A DNA stretch of 64,000 nt from NCBI RefSeq assembly GCF_009870125.1, contig NC_046683.1, forward strand, positions 2,790,001-2,854,000, written 5' to 3'. The position numbers and the translations under genes are program-made. The stretch's first letter is position 1. Every line of letters begins with the position of its first letter. The notes under the pieces are model-generated. The model saw nothing but the letters and a program-made list of their open reading frames with translations. It searched no databases and was not told where the DNA came from. Of this stretch, positions 1 to 10,843 are shown in pieces. Source of the stretch: Drosophila pseudoobscura (Eukaryota > Arthropoda > Insecta > Diptera > Drosophilidae).

Positions 1-276
1 AAGAAAGAAGCATCTCCAATCCCATATTCTTGACACAAAAACTCATCCTGTTTTGGGAAGGAAACCTCAATCTCTTCTTGAAAAACTAGGGAAATTGCAA
101 TGATCTGCTTAGTATTTAGATTCTATAGATTCGTGATTCCTTAATCCTGTTGCACAGTGTGCTGTTGTGTGAAAGAGTGCCGTTATTCGTTTTGCGGGTA
201 TCGGCGTCAACGTCAGCAGCGGCTCACTTCAGACGTCACTTATTTCTTTATTTTTTGTCGCTTAAAATGATTCCCT

Positions 277-284
277 TATCGATA
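277..284. promoter_or_regulatory. DRE (DREF-type) palindrome TATCGATA
   Basis: An exact TATCGATA octamer. In Drosophila this is the DREF/BEAF binding element found in many core promoters. No coding start is visible within 2.5 kb, so the link to a transcript is open. Confidence 0.4.
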
Positions 285-973
285 GGGATGACACTTGCAC
301 GCACACACGCATACACTTTGCACCTCATTGAGCGAAATGCAGGGTGTGCGTGTGTCAGGGTAGGGCTTTAAGCTCTTCGATTTGAGCTCTCGCTCTCTGT
401 CTGCACGCAATGCAGGCGTGTGCCTCTGCACCCGAAAGAGTGCCGACAAAGAGAGGGCCTCACCGTGTGCCAGTACACCTTGGCGGGAATGAAAGAGAAA
501 AGCGGCCAGGCTCTCTCACTCCCCGGGCACCGTTTTGTACAGTTTGTGATGCACTGAGCCCGAACCACCCAATAAATTCCAGACGATCGCGTGGTCTCAT
601 AAATTCCATTTACATAAATAAACTCATTAAATAATATGCCTTAAATTACATAAATGTTAACTCGATCCATCGGGCGATTATAAATACATATACCCATGAT
701 CTGTGTGTGTGTGTGTGTGTGTGTGTATGCAAAAATCGAAAGCAGCGAACAATTAATTGAATTAAATAAAGTGCGCGAAAATACGAGAACAAGAAGGTTC
801 CGTTCAGGAGTGCGCCTTGCCCTTAGCCGAAGCTGGAATGCCCTGGAAGGTGTTGGAAGTGTTTCCACGCATTCCAGTAGTACTGTAGTACTCCTCTGCT
901 CCTCCAAAGACAGTCAGAGATGTTCCTTTTCGGCGACCAGCGCCATACCAAACGCTGGGAGCCTGCTTTTATT

Positions 974-1080
974 CCCGTTACTCAGTCAGTACGGCTCCTC
1001 CCTCCGCCAGAGGGCGCACACTGCACCAGGAAGAGTGTATGAGAGAGAGAGAGAGAGGAATGGGATCTGCCAGATATGGT
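974..1080 (+). repeat. Dispersed repeat, copy 1
   Basis: This stretch matches 8474-8593 closely. It starts CCCGTTACTC, continues through a nearly identical block containing CCGCCAGAGGGCGCACACTG and an AGAGTGT segment, then a GA tract, and ends at GATCTGCCAGATATGGT. The two copies are 7.5 kb apart and differ by a few substitutions plus an insertion after the GA tract. This is an interspersed element, not a gene. Confidence 0.7.
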
Positions 1081-2840
1081 TTTTTTCTTCTATTTTCTCT
1101 TATCTTTAAAACTGTGGATATCAACTTGGTATTCATCCATTATCCATTGCCCGGCATACTCTTCCCTCCCAGTGGACACGGGTCCCATGAAGAGCTGCAA
1201 ATCCATTGAATATTTTCCATATGCCTTGAGGTTTTCCCTCCTCGTGTTTGGCATATTACGAGTGTGTCTTTCTGTTGTTCCTTTTGTGGATATGCCAACG
1301 TTTGCGTTTTATCCGACGTGCAATCAAAAATTACTGTCCGCCGAAGTTTAATAATTTGTTGCACGTTTTAGTTGTTGGAACCGATTTCTTGCCTCCATTT
1401 AGGGGGGAAATAAAAGTGACATTAATGTGTCGCTGGGGATGTCGAACACTTTTCGATTGTCGCCGCGTGTGGAATACGAAAACAGATTTCCCTGAAACTC
1501 GAATGTTGTCATCCCCTCCGTAGCGCCCGAGACGACCTAGATAAAGATTCCTTCTCTTAAAAGTCTTGAGTCTTCCAATTCAGAAATTCAGGTAGAATGG
1601 ACTGACTTTGAGGGATTATTGCGGCCGATTGGGGTCTACCTTTTGGATGAATCTCAAGTATTTCTGATCTATTCTACATCATAGATTTCAGGGACAAATC
1701 TACGTGCTCTACCCTGAATACCCTGAAATAATTGCCAAATCCTCTCTCCTTTGTGGGCCCGAAAATCGCTGCTCGCGGACTCGAATCCACGATTTGCATA
1801 ACACGCGTTTCGGATCGGATCGGATCGTCTTTTCGAGACCAGGAGGGCAGGGAGGGGAATGGTGGGGAGGGGAAAATGCTTACTTGAGTTTCTTGGCGAT
1901 TATAATGGGCTTTTTACGAGTCGCACATGGAGTTTCAAGAGTCACTTTTTTGTATATACATAATTTTTGTATTTTTTTTTTTAATGTGCGTAAAGTGTCT
2001 GTGTAATTATTTTAGTGAGAGTGTGTGTGTGTGTGTGTGTGTGTCTGTGTGTGTGCCCATGTGTCCGACCAGACGGAAGGTTGTGATGGTTGGATGGATG
2101 GATGGATGGATGGATGGACAGACCGAGAGATAATGTTTGAAACTCGTTCGCATTCGCATTCGCATTTTGAAAATTGAAACTCTGCCTTTTGGGGTGGGGG
2201 GGAGGTCGGAGGGTCTTGGCAACTGGCAAATACCCTGTAATGGCAAAAGAGCACTTGAAGGAGGACGTTTTCACAGATATTTGAGCAGGAAAATAAATGG
2301 TTACTCATTGATCATCGAAGATATCCGTAAACCATTGAAGAATCCTCTAGTTCCTCAGATATTCCTGTGGATACAAACCCGTAGCTGTGACGGTGCTACC
2401 CTTTCCGCCAAGTGTATGGCAAGATTATACTCGGACAAAAGTCGTTTTCGTTGGGGTTTTCGTTTTTGTTTTCATTCACTTAATAAAAGAGACAATAACT
2501 GCGTTTGCCCGCCGCAAACAGAGAGATCCGAGAGTAAGTATTACCCGTAGTACGAGTGTATATACACGTACACGTCCATCTGTCCGTATAATGGTGCCAC
2601 AGACGTGTAAGAGAGTCGAGTGGGGTACAGACACAGACACAGACACAGACACAGACAGCCCAGGGGTCTAAGTGGCTTAGCAGCGGACACAGAGACAGAC
2701 GGACGGACAGACAGACGGATAGACGTTCAAGTGAAATCAGAGACGAGACCCCGTGTCTCGGGGCACTTTGAACTCCAACGATCGATGGCCAGATCTAGGC
2801 ACCTGTCTATCCTGCCCGACCCACATTTCCCCCCTGACAG

Positions 2841-2942
2841 ATGCTGGTTTTCGATTTACAATTCGATAGACAAATTTGGAGTTTTACTTTCTGGCGATGG
2901 CGCTACTTTTCGGTTTCTTTGGGCGTCGCCACATGTCCATGA
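2841..2942 (+). CDS. Possible upstream ORF overlapping the ferritin start
   Basis: An ATG directly after a CAG (possible splice acceptor CTGACAG) opens a 33-codon frame that ends in TGA at 2940-2942. It is out of frame with the ferritin ATG at 2897 and runs across it. If the transcript leader includes 2841, ribosomes would meet this ATG first. Whether it is transcribed cannot be told from sequence. Confidence 0.25.
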   Translation: MLVFDLQFDRQIWSFTFWRWRYFSVSLGVATCP

Positions 2943-3481
2943 TAATGCGTCAAAATTTTGCCAAAAGCTGCGAGAAAAAGCTAAACGATCAGATCAACAT
3001 GGAGCTAAAGGCATGCCACCAGTATTTGGCAATGGCCTACCACTACGATCGGGCCGATGTGAGCTCCCCGGGCGTCCACAGGTTCTTTCTGCAGGCCAGC
3101 AACGAGGAGCGCGAGCATGCCGAGAAGATCATGAAGTACATGAACAAGCGGGGCGGCCTCGTCCGCCTGAGTGCCGTTCCGGAGCCGATACCCTGCTTTG
3201 CCGACACCCTGGCCGGCCTGAAGCACGCCCTGGAAATGGAGCTGGAGGTCAACCAGCACCTGCTCGACGTGCACGCCTTGGCCGGGCAGGAGAACGATCC
3301 CAATCTGTGCGACTTCATCGAGGCGAACTTCCTGCAGGAGCAGGTCGACGGCCAGAAGGTCCTCGCGGACTACATACGGCAAATGGAGCGGGCCAAGGAC
3401 GATCTGGGGGAGTACCTGTTCGACAAGTACCTGTCCTCCACGGCGGGCATGCATCCATCCAGCGATGCCAAAGGACACTGA
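2897..3481 (+). CDS. Fer3HCH: Ferritin heavy chain, mitochondrial type (Fer3HCH)
   Basis: Single-exon gene encoding 194 aa. The frame has a stop at 2867-2869, so the first in-frame ATG is 2897. The product starts MALLFGFFGRRH, a short basic and hydrophobic leader without acidic residues, consistent with mitochondrial targeting. The four-helix ferritin fold follows. Ferroxidase-type residues are present: Glu in NMELKACHQYL with its Tyr, Glu and His in EEREHAEKIM, Glu in MELEVNQHLL and Gln in FLQEQVDG. It should oxidise Fe(II) and store iron as a homopolymer, as known for heavy-chain ferritins. It lacks the secretory signal peptide of Fer1HCH and Fer2LCH, which supports the Fer3HCH assignment. 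It may be nested in the large first intron of the chondroitin polymerising factor gene on the same strand. A polyadenylation signal lies 53 bases after the stop. Confidence 0.95.
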   Translation: MALLFGFFGRRHMSMIMRQNFAKSCEKKLNDQINMELKACHQYLAMAYHYDRADVSSPGVHRFFLQASNEEREHAEKIMKYMNKRGGLVRLSAVPEPIPCFADTLAGLKHALEMELEVNQHLLDVHALAGQENDPNLCDFIEANFLQEQVDGQKVLADYIRQMERAKDDLGEYLFDKYLSSTAGMHPSSDAKGH

Positions 3482-3533
3482 ACCCACCCCACCTCCGTTT
3501 TGTATTGCCAAAAATTCATTTCGTGCCTTTGAG

Positions 3534-3539
3534 AATAAA
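3534..3539 (+). terminator. Polyadenylation signal AATAAA for Fer3HCH
   Basis: Exact AATAAA 53 bases after the ferritin stop codon. A second one lies near 3605. Confidence 0.7.
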
Positions 3540-6147
3540 GATTTCGCGACTTATCAGCCGCTGAAGCGGCACCAGCAGCACCAGCAGCAGCGGCATTAAG
3601 TCTATAAATAAACCCGCTTATCAAGTGTACAACAATACGCACCGACGCGCACCGCAACACTGAAGATTTTTTAATTGAAAAAACCTCGAACCCGTTCCCC
3701 CAGCCCCCGCCGAAAAGGAGGGAGCACCACATCGATTCGCATTCGGATTTCTTCGATTGCCTTGAATTTATGACGTAGGAAAAGAAACACTCGCTCGTGT
3801 GCTCATAGACGAGTGAATCAAAGGAGCTACGAGGCCACGAGGAACGCTTTGCAGCAATCAAAGAATGGCTATTATTGGAGAATGAATAAACAGTTCCAGC
3901 GCTGAAGATTTTGCACCCGAAACACAAAAAGTGGGGGAAACAATCCAAAAGATGGTATCCAGGGGGGCACGAAGCCTGTTACACACGTCAGATACAGATA
4001 CCCAAATGACCGAGGAGTGCTGTTGCAAAGAGAGTGATAGTGGACGCTCTTTCTTCGCGGAATACCGAATACTTTTTACTGAAGCTGAAGAAGTGTTAAA
4101 GAACCTTGAAAAAAAGATCCCTATCTTGCCAGCTTCGAATCATTTAACGATCGTTGAATCTTCATATAGAACACAAAATTGCTGCTCGATTTTAAGATAC
4201 CCGGGACTCTGGAAGATGTATCTTCAAAGTGCGCTGCTCAAAGAGTCAAAGAGCCGCGCCTGTGGCTTATTCTGGCGATGAGAATGATCCGATCTTGATG
4301 TCTTTCTGCAACTAAGTGGATATGATTATGATCTTAATGATTACAAATCAAAGATCGTTCACCTTGGAGTCGGATTTGAGTAGATCTTCATAAAAGACAG
4401 CTTCTGAGCCCATCCAAATCGTTCGTCCACAAATGATGCTCAAAAGAGTGGAGTCGAACGATCATTAGAGATGTCAGAGATCAATTGGGTAACAAGATCA
4501 TCGATCATCCGCAGCAAAAGCTGGAGATATCTAAAAGATATCTCGTAGGTTCTCTAGAAGAACAATATCTTGAATCCACAATTAAATAATCACTACATCT
4601 GTCTCTCTCTCTCTGTGTCTCTCTTGAGAGATCTGTAGAGGGCCCCCATGCAGCGGGCTTAATGGATGCATCAACTGAGATCTTTGAGATCGAGATCCGA
4701 CTCCCTGGAGTTGTCTCTTGTCCGTACTTGGGATTGAAATCTCACCCAGAACATGGGCCCGGGCCCGTTGAGCGAGCGAATGAGAGTCGTTTACGTCTAT
4801 GGGTCTATGGGTCTATGGGTCTATGGGTCTACGGCTCAATTGAAAAGCGCGTCGCATTTCCGGCTTAAGGCCACAGCGATGGGGTCTCGGATCGGCACGG
4901 GGCGGGGGCTATGTGTGTCCTCAATAAATTGTTGTCATAAGCGCTAGACAAAGCCCCGCCTGGTCTTCCGCCTGCCAGTCTGCCCTCCCGTTTCGGGCTC
5001 CCGTTAGACGCGGTCTCTGTCGCTGAGAGTCATCGTCGTCTGTTGGCGCACTTGTCCCAATTAAGATTTTCGTCCAATCCAATACAATTGTCATTCCATC
5101 CTCCCCCCCGCTGCTCCGTCCCCCCGCCTGAGAAGACGAGAGCTGAGATTCAGACACAGCTGCGGCGAGCACACGCCTCTGCCAGCTTATATACCTGATA
5201 TCTGAGCTGATCTGCGTATCTAGAGATGTATATATACACGTATAATGAGTGGAAAGGAAGAAAAACAAATCGTTGCTGATGGAAATTGCTTTTAAAACGA
5301 GTGGAATTATCGATGATCGCTGCTGTGGGACAGCCCCAAGCCAAATCTCGTATATCCGTTCGCTTATGCGACATTTATACAGCGAATCAACACGTCACGA
5401 ATGCGCCTCTGATTTGCGTCTCACCTCGCTTGAGTCATGGGCTAAACTTGAACTTAGGACGCGATAAAAGCCGAACCTTTTCCCCGTTTGGAAGGCGTAT
5501 ATATATGGCCCATCATCGTAGTCGGCACTGGGTGTAATAAATCTCGAGATAACCTTTTTTATATGGCAACTACTTGAGTTCTGTGTTTGCCTTGAATGGT
5601 GGGGGTGGGGGCGGTGGGGGAAACTCTGGGAAAAGTTGGGCCACCTATGCGTCCTGTATTGTCGCCGCGTTCGCTCTCTTTGTAGCGGACTTTTGCCTCA
5701 GAAATGATTCCGAAAGCGGCATCGGGCATCGCCCTTGATTGAATTGATTCATTAGTTGCCGGATAATGAATAAATCGAAATGAATTATTCATTCGCTGAA
5801 TTCCATCAGCATTCATTTGAGATCTGTTCATTAGTCCCAAAAGAATTTACCTTGTAATTGATCGATTCTTCGGCACTTTCAGCACTCTGGGGATTCCTTT
5901 TTGCAACTGTGGCAGAAGTGAAGGAGGGAAATGTACTCGCTGAGAGGCCCCTTTAGGATTCTATTACCGGGGAATAATGCGGTACAGTTTCTGTGGAGTG
6001 AACAACTGTACTTGTGTTGGGGGAGGGGGTGCATACTCGGGGACACTTCTCGGTACAATTCTGTCCCGCTTTAGTGATCACTCGCTCAATCCTCTGCTCT
6101 ATCGCTGCATCCCGGCTCTTACTTCACTACTCTCTCGCTCTACCACT

Positions 6148-6301
6148 CACTCGCTCTAGTGCGCTCTCGTTGCTCTGCTCTCTCGTTACACTCCTGAATC
6201 GCTTGACAACTCTCTCGTTGCACTGATCTCTCACTCGCTCTAGTGCCCTCTCGTTGCTCTGCTCTCTCGTTACACTCCTGTATCACTTGACAACTCTCTC
6301 G
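6148..6301. repeat. 84-bp imperfect tandem duplication, CT-rich
   Basis: Two copies of a unit starting CACTCGCTCTAGTGC lie at 6148-6231 and 6232-about 6301. Each contains TCTCGTTACACTCCTG and a CTTGACAACTCTCTCG segment. Only a few substitutions separate them, so the duplication is recent. Confidence 0.75.
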
Positions 6302-8212
6302 CTTGAGTGCAGCCTTGCCATCTCTCAGTGTGTTTTTCAAAGGTTCAAAGACTTGGAGGGACAATGACTTCGCGAAGACTTCGACCCAAGGCAATGCAAA
6401 GACCCAAAAGCAGACCCAAGCAGATCTTACATACTTGTGCTTTGTATGTGCTATAGAAAATCTCTTATTCTGGGAAACCCCACGTGTTCTTCTGGGCATT
6501 CGACTAATCCAAGATTCCATTTTCCATGCCCTGTAAAAGGCGCCACACAGATTGTCCGTCCGGCTATCAAAGGCCGCCCCCACCCATTGTATCCCACGCC
6601 TATCCGATCCCCAAGTAAACAAAAATATAAGCCATATCATTGTTTAATTAAATTTGTGAAATAGAAATTGAAAATGCTGCAATGCCTGCCCCTGCCCCTG
6701 CCCTGAGCCCCAGCCCCTGCCCCTGCCCCAGCTGGCTTTTATGGTTTATGGATGACGTTGTCACCAGCTGCCGCTGCCGCTGCTTCTGCCACTGCCACTG
6801 CCGCTGATAAGAGTCTCCTAACCATCGATAAGGTTCTCACTGCTACCTCCACCCCTGTCGTAGTATCGGTTTCAGTTTCTTCAATAAAACTTTTGCTTGT
6901 TTTAACTTTTAACTCTTGTTGTTGCTGTTGCTATTTCTTTCCACCCCACTTCCGTTGTTTGGTTACGTCACAAGGCGGGGTCTGTGCGTTTTATCGCCGG
7001 GGAAAATTGCCCACGTGCCCAGCGGGAGCCCCTACGAAATCCCCCCCAAAAGTGGAGAAATTTCTGCTCGCGAATTTGGAGGATCATCGGTGCTTTCTGG
7101 GTGGGATACATATGAAGGGGTATTCTTTTCAATTGAGGAAATCTATGATTGAAGGGCCTAGAAGGGTCTAGAAGGGATATTCCTCGTTTCTTCGAGGAGT
7201 ACCTTCTTGTATCTAGAGGTAAACCCATGACTATTTCATGGCTAATCTATGGAAAAAGGATCATTTAGAGGACTCATCTTTGGAACTGGTGCCAAACCGT
7301 ACTCTCCTCCCAATCTTCAGGGGATCTTCCGTAATGGATCTTAAATGGAAATTTAATTTAAAAAGATGAAACACCTCGATCCATTCGGGTGTTCGGGTGT
7401 TCCAATATTCAGGTGAATCAGTTTTTGTGGCTGGCCTTGTTATGGATATGGCCAAAAAGCAAATAAAGGGGCGGGGGAATGGATTTGGATTGGGGCTGGG
7501 GATTGCTTTGGTTCGCCGAAATCCCATGCATCATTCATTTTTGGAAAAGCATTTTTATTTACCCAACAAAAAACACACACAACAACAAATCCACACGCGA
7601 GACTCGGGGGAGCGCAAGAAATATGGCTTTTTGCGGCATTTCTGCGGTTGTTGGTGTTATTTTTACCCGTGGTTTACCTTTCCGTCCGTATATTTACACA
7701 CACGGAGAATTTGACGATTGGCAAATGTGCGTGAACTCAATCCCCCTCCGCGCACCGCTCCGCTCCACCCCCTTACTCACTCTCTCTCTCTCTCTCTCTC
7801 TGGCTCTGGCTCTCTTTGAATATGAGGCACAAGGTCGGTCCATAATCGCACACCCCCCTCACCCTCTAAACCCGCGTACTCTCCGAGTCCATGGCAGGCT
7901 GGATCGGCGGTAATTAAAGCATGGAGACCGACCCCTCCGCCTCCCGCACGGCTTACTGCATATATGTATCTACGATTGCGAATCGGATTGAAAAATTGAT
8001 TTCCCAAACCCGATCCGACCAGTACCAGTGCCCCAACAGACCAGCCTTCTCCTCGGAGGCCCGGCCCGGCCCCCCCACCCCATAATGATAATGATTACAC
8101 CGCAGCTAATTGGTGCCGCTAACGAGTGCGAGTGCGAGTGCCAGTGCATTAAGTTTTTCCACTTGGGTGACACTTGACATCAGTTCGCTCTGCCGCTCCA
8201 CTGGTCTCTCGG

Positions 8213-8420
8213 TGCACTTGGCCCTCTCGCTACACTTCATTCTCTCGCTACACTTCACTCCATCGCTACACTCGCTACACCCATCTCTCGCTACACTACG
8301 CGCTCTCGCCTCACCCATTTCCCGCTACACTACTTCGTCTCATCAGTTCTCACTCGTTCCACCAAGAGACTCCCTGCTACACTCGTTCCTTCCATGGATC
8401 TCTCGCTACACCACTCCCTC
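8213..8420. repeat. Degenerate array of CTCTCGCTACACT units
   Basis: Variants of CTCTCGCTACACT recur at irregular spacing. They are separated by short unrelated bases, giving a pyrimidine-rich top strand and a GAGCGAGAG-rich bottom strand. No coding signal. Confidence 0.6.
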
Positions 8421-8473
8421 GTCGAAGTGTGGCCCTGTCCTTGTCAGAAGAAGTAATCTGGCTCTACTCCATA

Positions 8474-8593
8474 CCCGTTACTCGGTCAGTATGGCTTCCC
8501 TCCGCCAGAGGGCGCACACTGCACCAGGAAGAGTGTGTGAGAGAGAGAGACTTTTAACGAGGAAGCGTGTGGAGGGGATCTGCTAGATATGGT
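8474..8593 (+). repeat. Dispersed repeat, copy 2
   Basis: Second copy of the element at 974-1080. It keeps CCCGTTACTC, the CCGCCAGAGGGCGCACACTG block and the GA tract, then has an insertion of about 20 bases before GATCTGCTAGATATGGT. Confidence 0.7.
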
Positions 8594-10843
8594 CATTCTC
8601 TAGATTCTATGATTGTTCCTTTGTGGGGGGGATTCACTTTATATTGGACAGTTTGCTTTGTGGAGTACAAAAGGGAGGATTACCGAGCCCAAAAGCCGCA
8701 ATCTGTCCCGCTTTTCGCTCTTAGTTTCCCCTCATTGTCTCTGCCAAGTTCTCCTCTATTCCGAGGGGCCACTGTAACAGGTATTAGTCGAACGGTGACC
8801 CTGGAGTGCTGTGTGGCCGCTGCTTTACGATGCCATAAACCTGAGCACTCGAGCTGCTCTGGTGCTCTGCTGCTCTGGTGCTCTGCTGCTTGTTTGCCAT
8901 TTATTGAAACTCTATTGAGAATGATTTTTAATTAGCCATAATATTCCTGTAAACCGAACGGCAACGCCCCCCCTGGCAGCAGCGGCAGCACTCATTAGCA
9001 GCCGCCTCTGCGCCTCGCTCCCCGGTCCAATCCCCCCCCCTCCCACCACCTAGCCGTTCCGAACCGATCCCCTGGTCAAACATTTTTCCATGGCCTGGTG
9101 GCTTGGTCCAAAGTGCTTGCACAACTGTTGTTTGCCTAACGAGGTAGTGCCCTCGACCGACCCCCGATGCGGCGGCAAAGGCAGCGGCAGCGGCAGCGCC
9201 AAGGGGGGGGGCAGTAATTTGTGGGGTGGTGGGGTGGTGCGGTGGGGCGGCGGTGCGGCGCAACCTTGCGTGCACCTCTTTGGGTTAATGGGCGGCCAAG
9301 ACTTGCATTTGGGCTTGGCAAATTACGGGCTAGGAGCACACACGGAGGCACCCACTCCGATGCAAATTTCCACAGCGAAAAGTGCCTTCAAAAATGATAT
9401 GTTCTACGCCCATCCATTAGAGGGAAGGTTACGCAAATAGCTTGGGGAAGCAGAATGGCGGAGAAGGGGCGAAACAATACCCAAAGATCGTTCCGAAACC
9501 TCCCAAAAGCCACAGAAGAAGCCAAATAATCTACGAATTCTTGACATCTGTTTGCTGGAGAGCGATCTTCTCTCTCAAATCGAATGATTTGTCTCTTCTC
9601 TTTCGTCTGGCACCTTCCACTGGATCTTATAATAATAAGCTTATGATATATGTACGTACCTCTGATAATATGACACGTATTCCTCGCTTGTGTTTACAAT
9701 CGTCCCCGGGGAGGTGTTTTCCCAAGGGGAGAATATGGTAATGGGCGGATCTCCAGTGTCACGCATTCCTGTCTTTCGATTATCGCAGGACTATCTTGGA
9801 ATAGTAAACCAATATTCTTCTCATCGCTTCTATCGGGCTGCCATCAGAGAGATCAGAGTTCTTCTCTCTCTTAAAATCTGAAAAGAACATCATCGATAAG
9901 GAATAAAAGTACATCGATTTGTCTCAGTAAAAGATCAGAGCTTCAGAGCAAGTTTTCCTCACAGAAGTGTCAGGCAAATATCAAGAGTTTATCCCTTTGA
10001 AAGACCCAATCCCATGAATGAGAATACAAGGCCCGTCCAAGGGATATTACGAATAGGTATTTTACATATTATAATCCATCGAATCACATGGCGTGTCCCT
10101 CCCTCTCTGACAATTGGGATTTCTTGGAAACGGAACTACTTGTACTTTTATTTTTAGTGGCAAAAGATAATGGATAACCCATCCCCCAGCCGCCGTGCCT
10201 CGCAGGGGACTTCCTCCACTTTTGAACCGTCATCGGTAATCGTAAAACTACAAAATAAAAACCTCTTCGAGTGGGCAAGGGACAGACAGCGGAGGCACTC
10301 GACGACGGGGCTTAACTCACAAAAAAAAAAAAAAATTAAGAACACCCTCGTCCGATGGGGCAGTCGCTGAAGTACACACACACATAATCTGCCCTAAGTA
10401 CATAAGCGTGGGCCCCGAAAGATCTTAATTGGACAGATACTCAGCTATTGCGAGACCCTTAAGGCACACGTGGGTGTGTCTCTGGTGTCTGTGTCTATAA
10501 ATAAACGAGGGGTACTCGCATAAGTGACCCCAAGCATGGGATCTTGCTTGGAAATATGAGAGAAAGTAGAAGTTTAAGGCTATATCTTTAAGTCCAGAGG
10601 AAAGACTCCCCAAAGAGTCGTAGAACTCTGCGCTAAAGTGCTCTCAAGATCATCTAATTGTAAAGCTGTAGGGGAGCCCATGCTTTCGATTGCACGATCG
10701 ATCGTACGAGCACTCTTCTTTCACATTGGGGATGGGATCTGGCATGGAAAGGCATTCGAGATGTGGCGGGGCTAACGAGCAACGATTATTACCCCCAGCC
10801 CCCATATTATCCTGTGTACTAATTGTTTCTTGTTTTCGGATAG

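Larger units (their letters stand above)
1..2840. other. Non-coding region upstream of ferritin
   Basis: I see no convincing exon here. The open frames on both strands follow simple repeats: a (GT)n tract near 703-727, another near 2024-2045, a (TGGA)n tract near 2091-2119 and an (ACAGAC)n tract near 2627-2660. A DREF-type box and one copy of a dispersed repeat are listed separately. The stretch could be intergenic, or intron of a gene starting outside the window. Confidence 0.6.
3600..10843. other. Long non-coding stretch before the CHPF exons
   Basis: No exon with conserved protein content was found on either strand. It is probably intergenic or intron 1 of the downstream gene. It holds an 8-base minisatellite (TCTATGGG, about 4796-4832), CCCTG-type repeats near 6681-6731, a CT-rich tandem duplication, a degenerate CTCGCTACAC array, a dispersed repeat and a G-rich block near 9200-9260. 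Confidence 0.5.

Noticed and set aside
2007..2308. Three overlapping minus-strand frames of 79-98 codons
   Set aside because: They translate the (GT)n and (TGGA)n repeats into His/Thr and Ser/Ile/His/Pro runs. No domain and no splice context.
3005..3511. 168-codon minus-strand frame across the ferritin gene
   Set aside because: Antisense shadow of a GC-rich conserved exon; the plus-strand product is certain.
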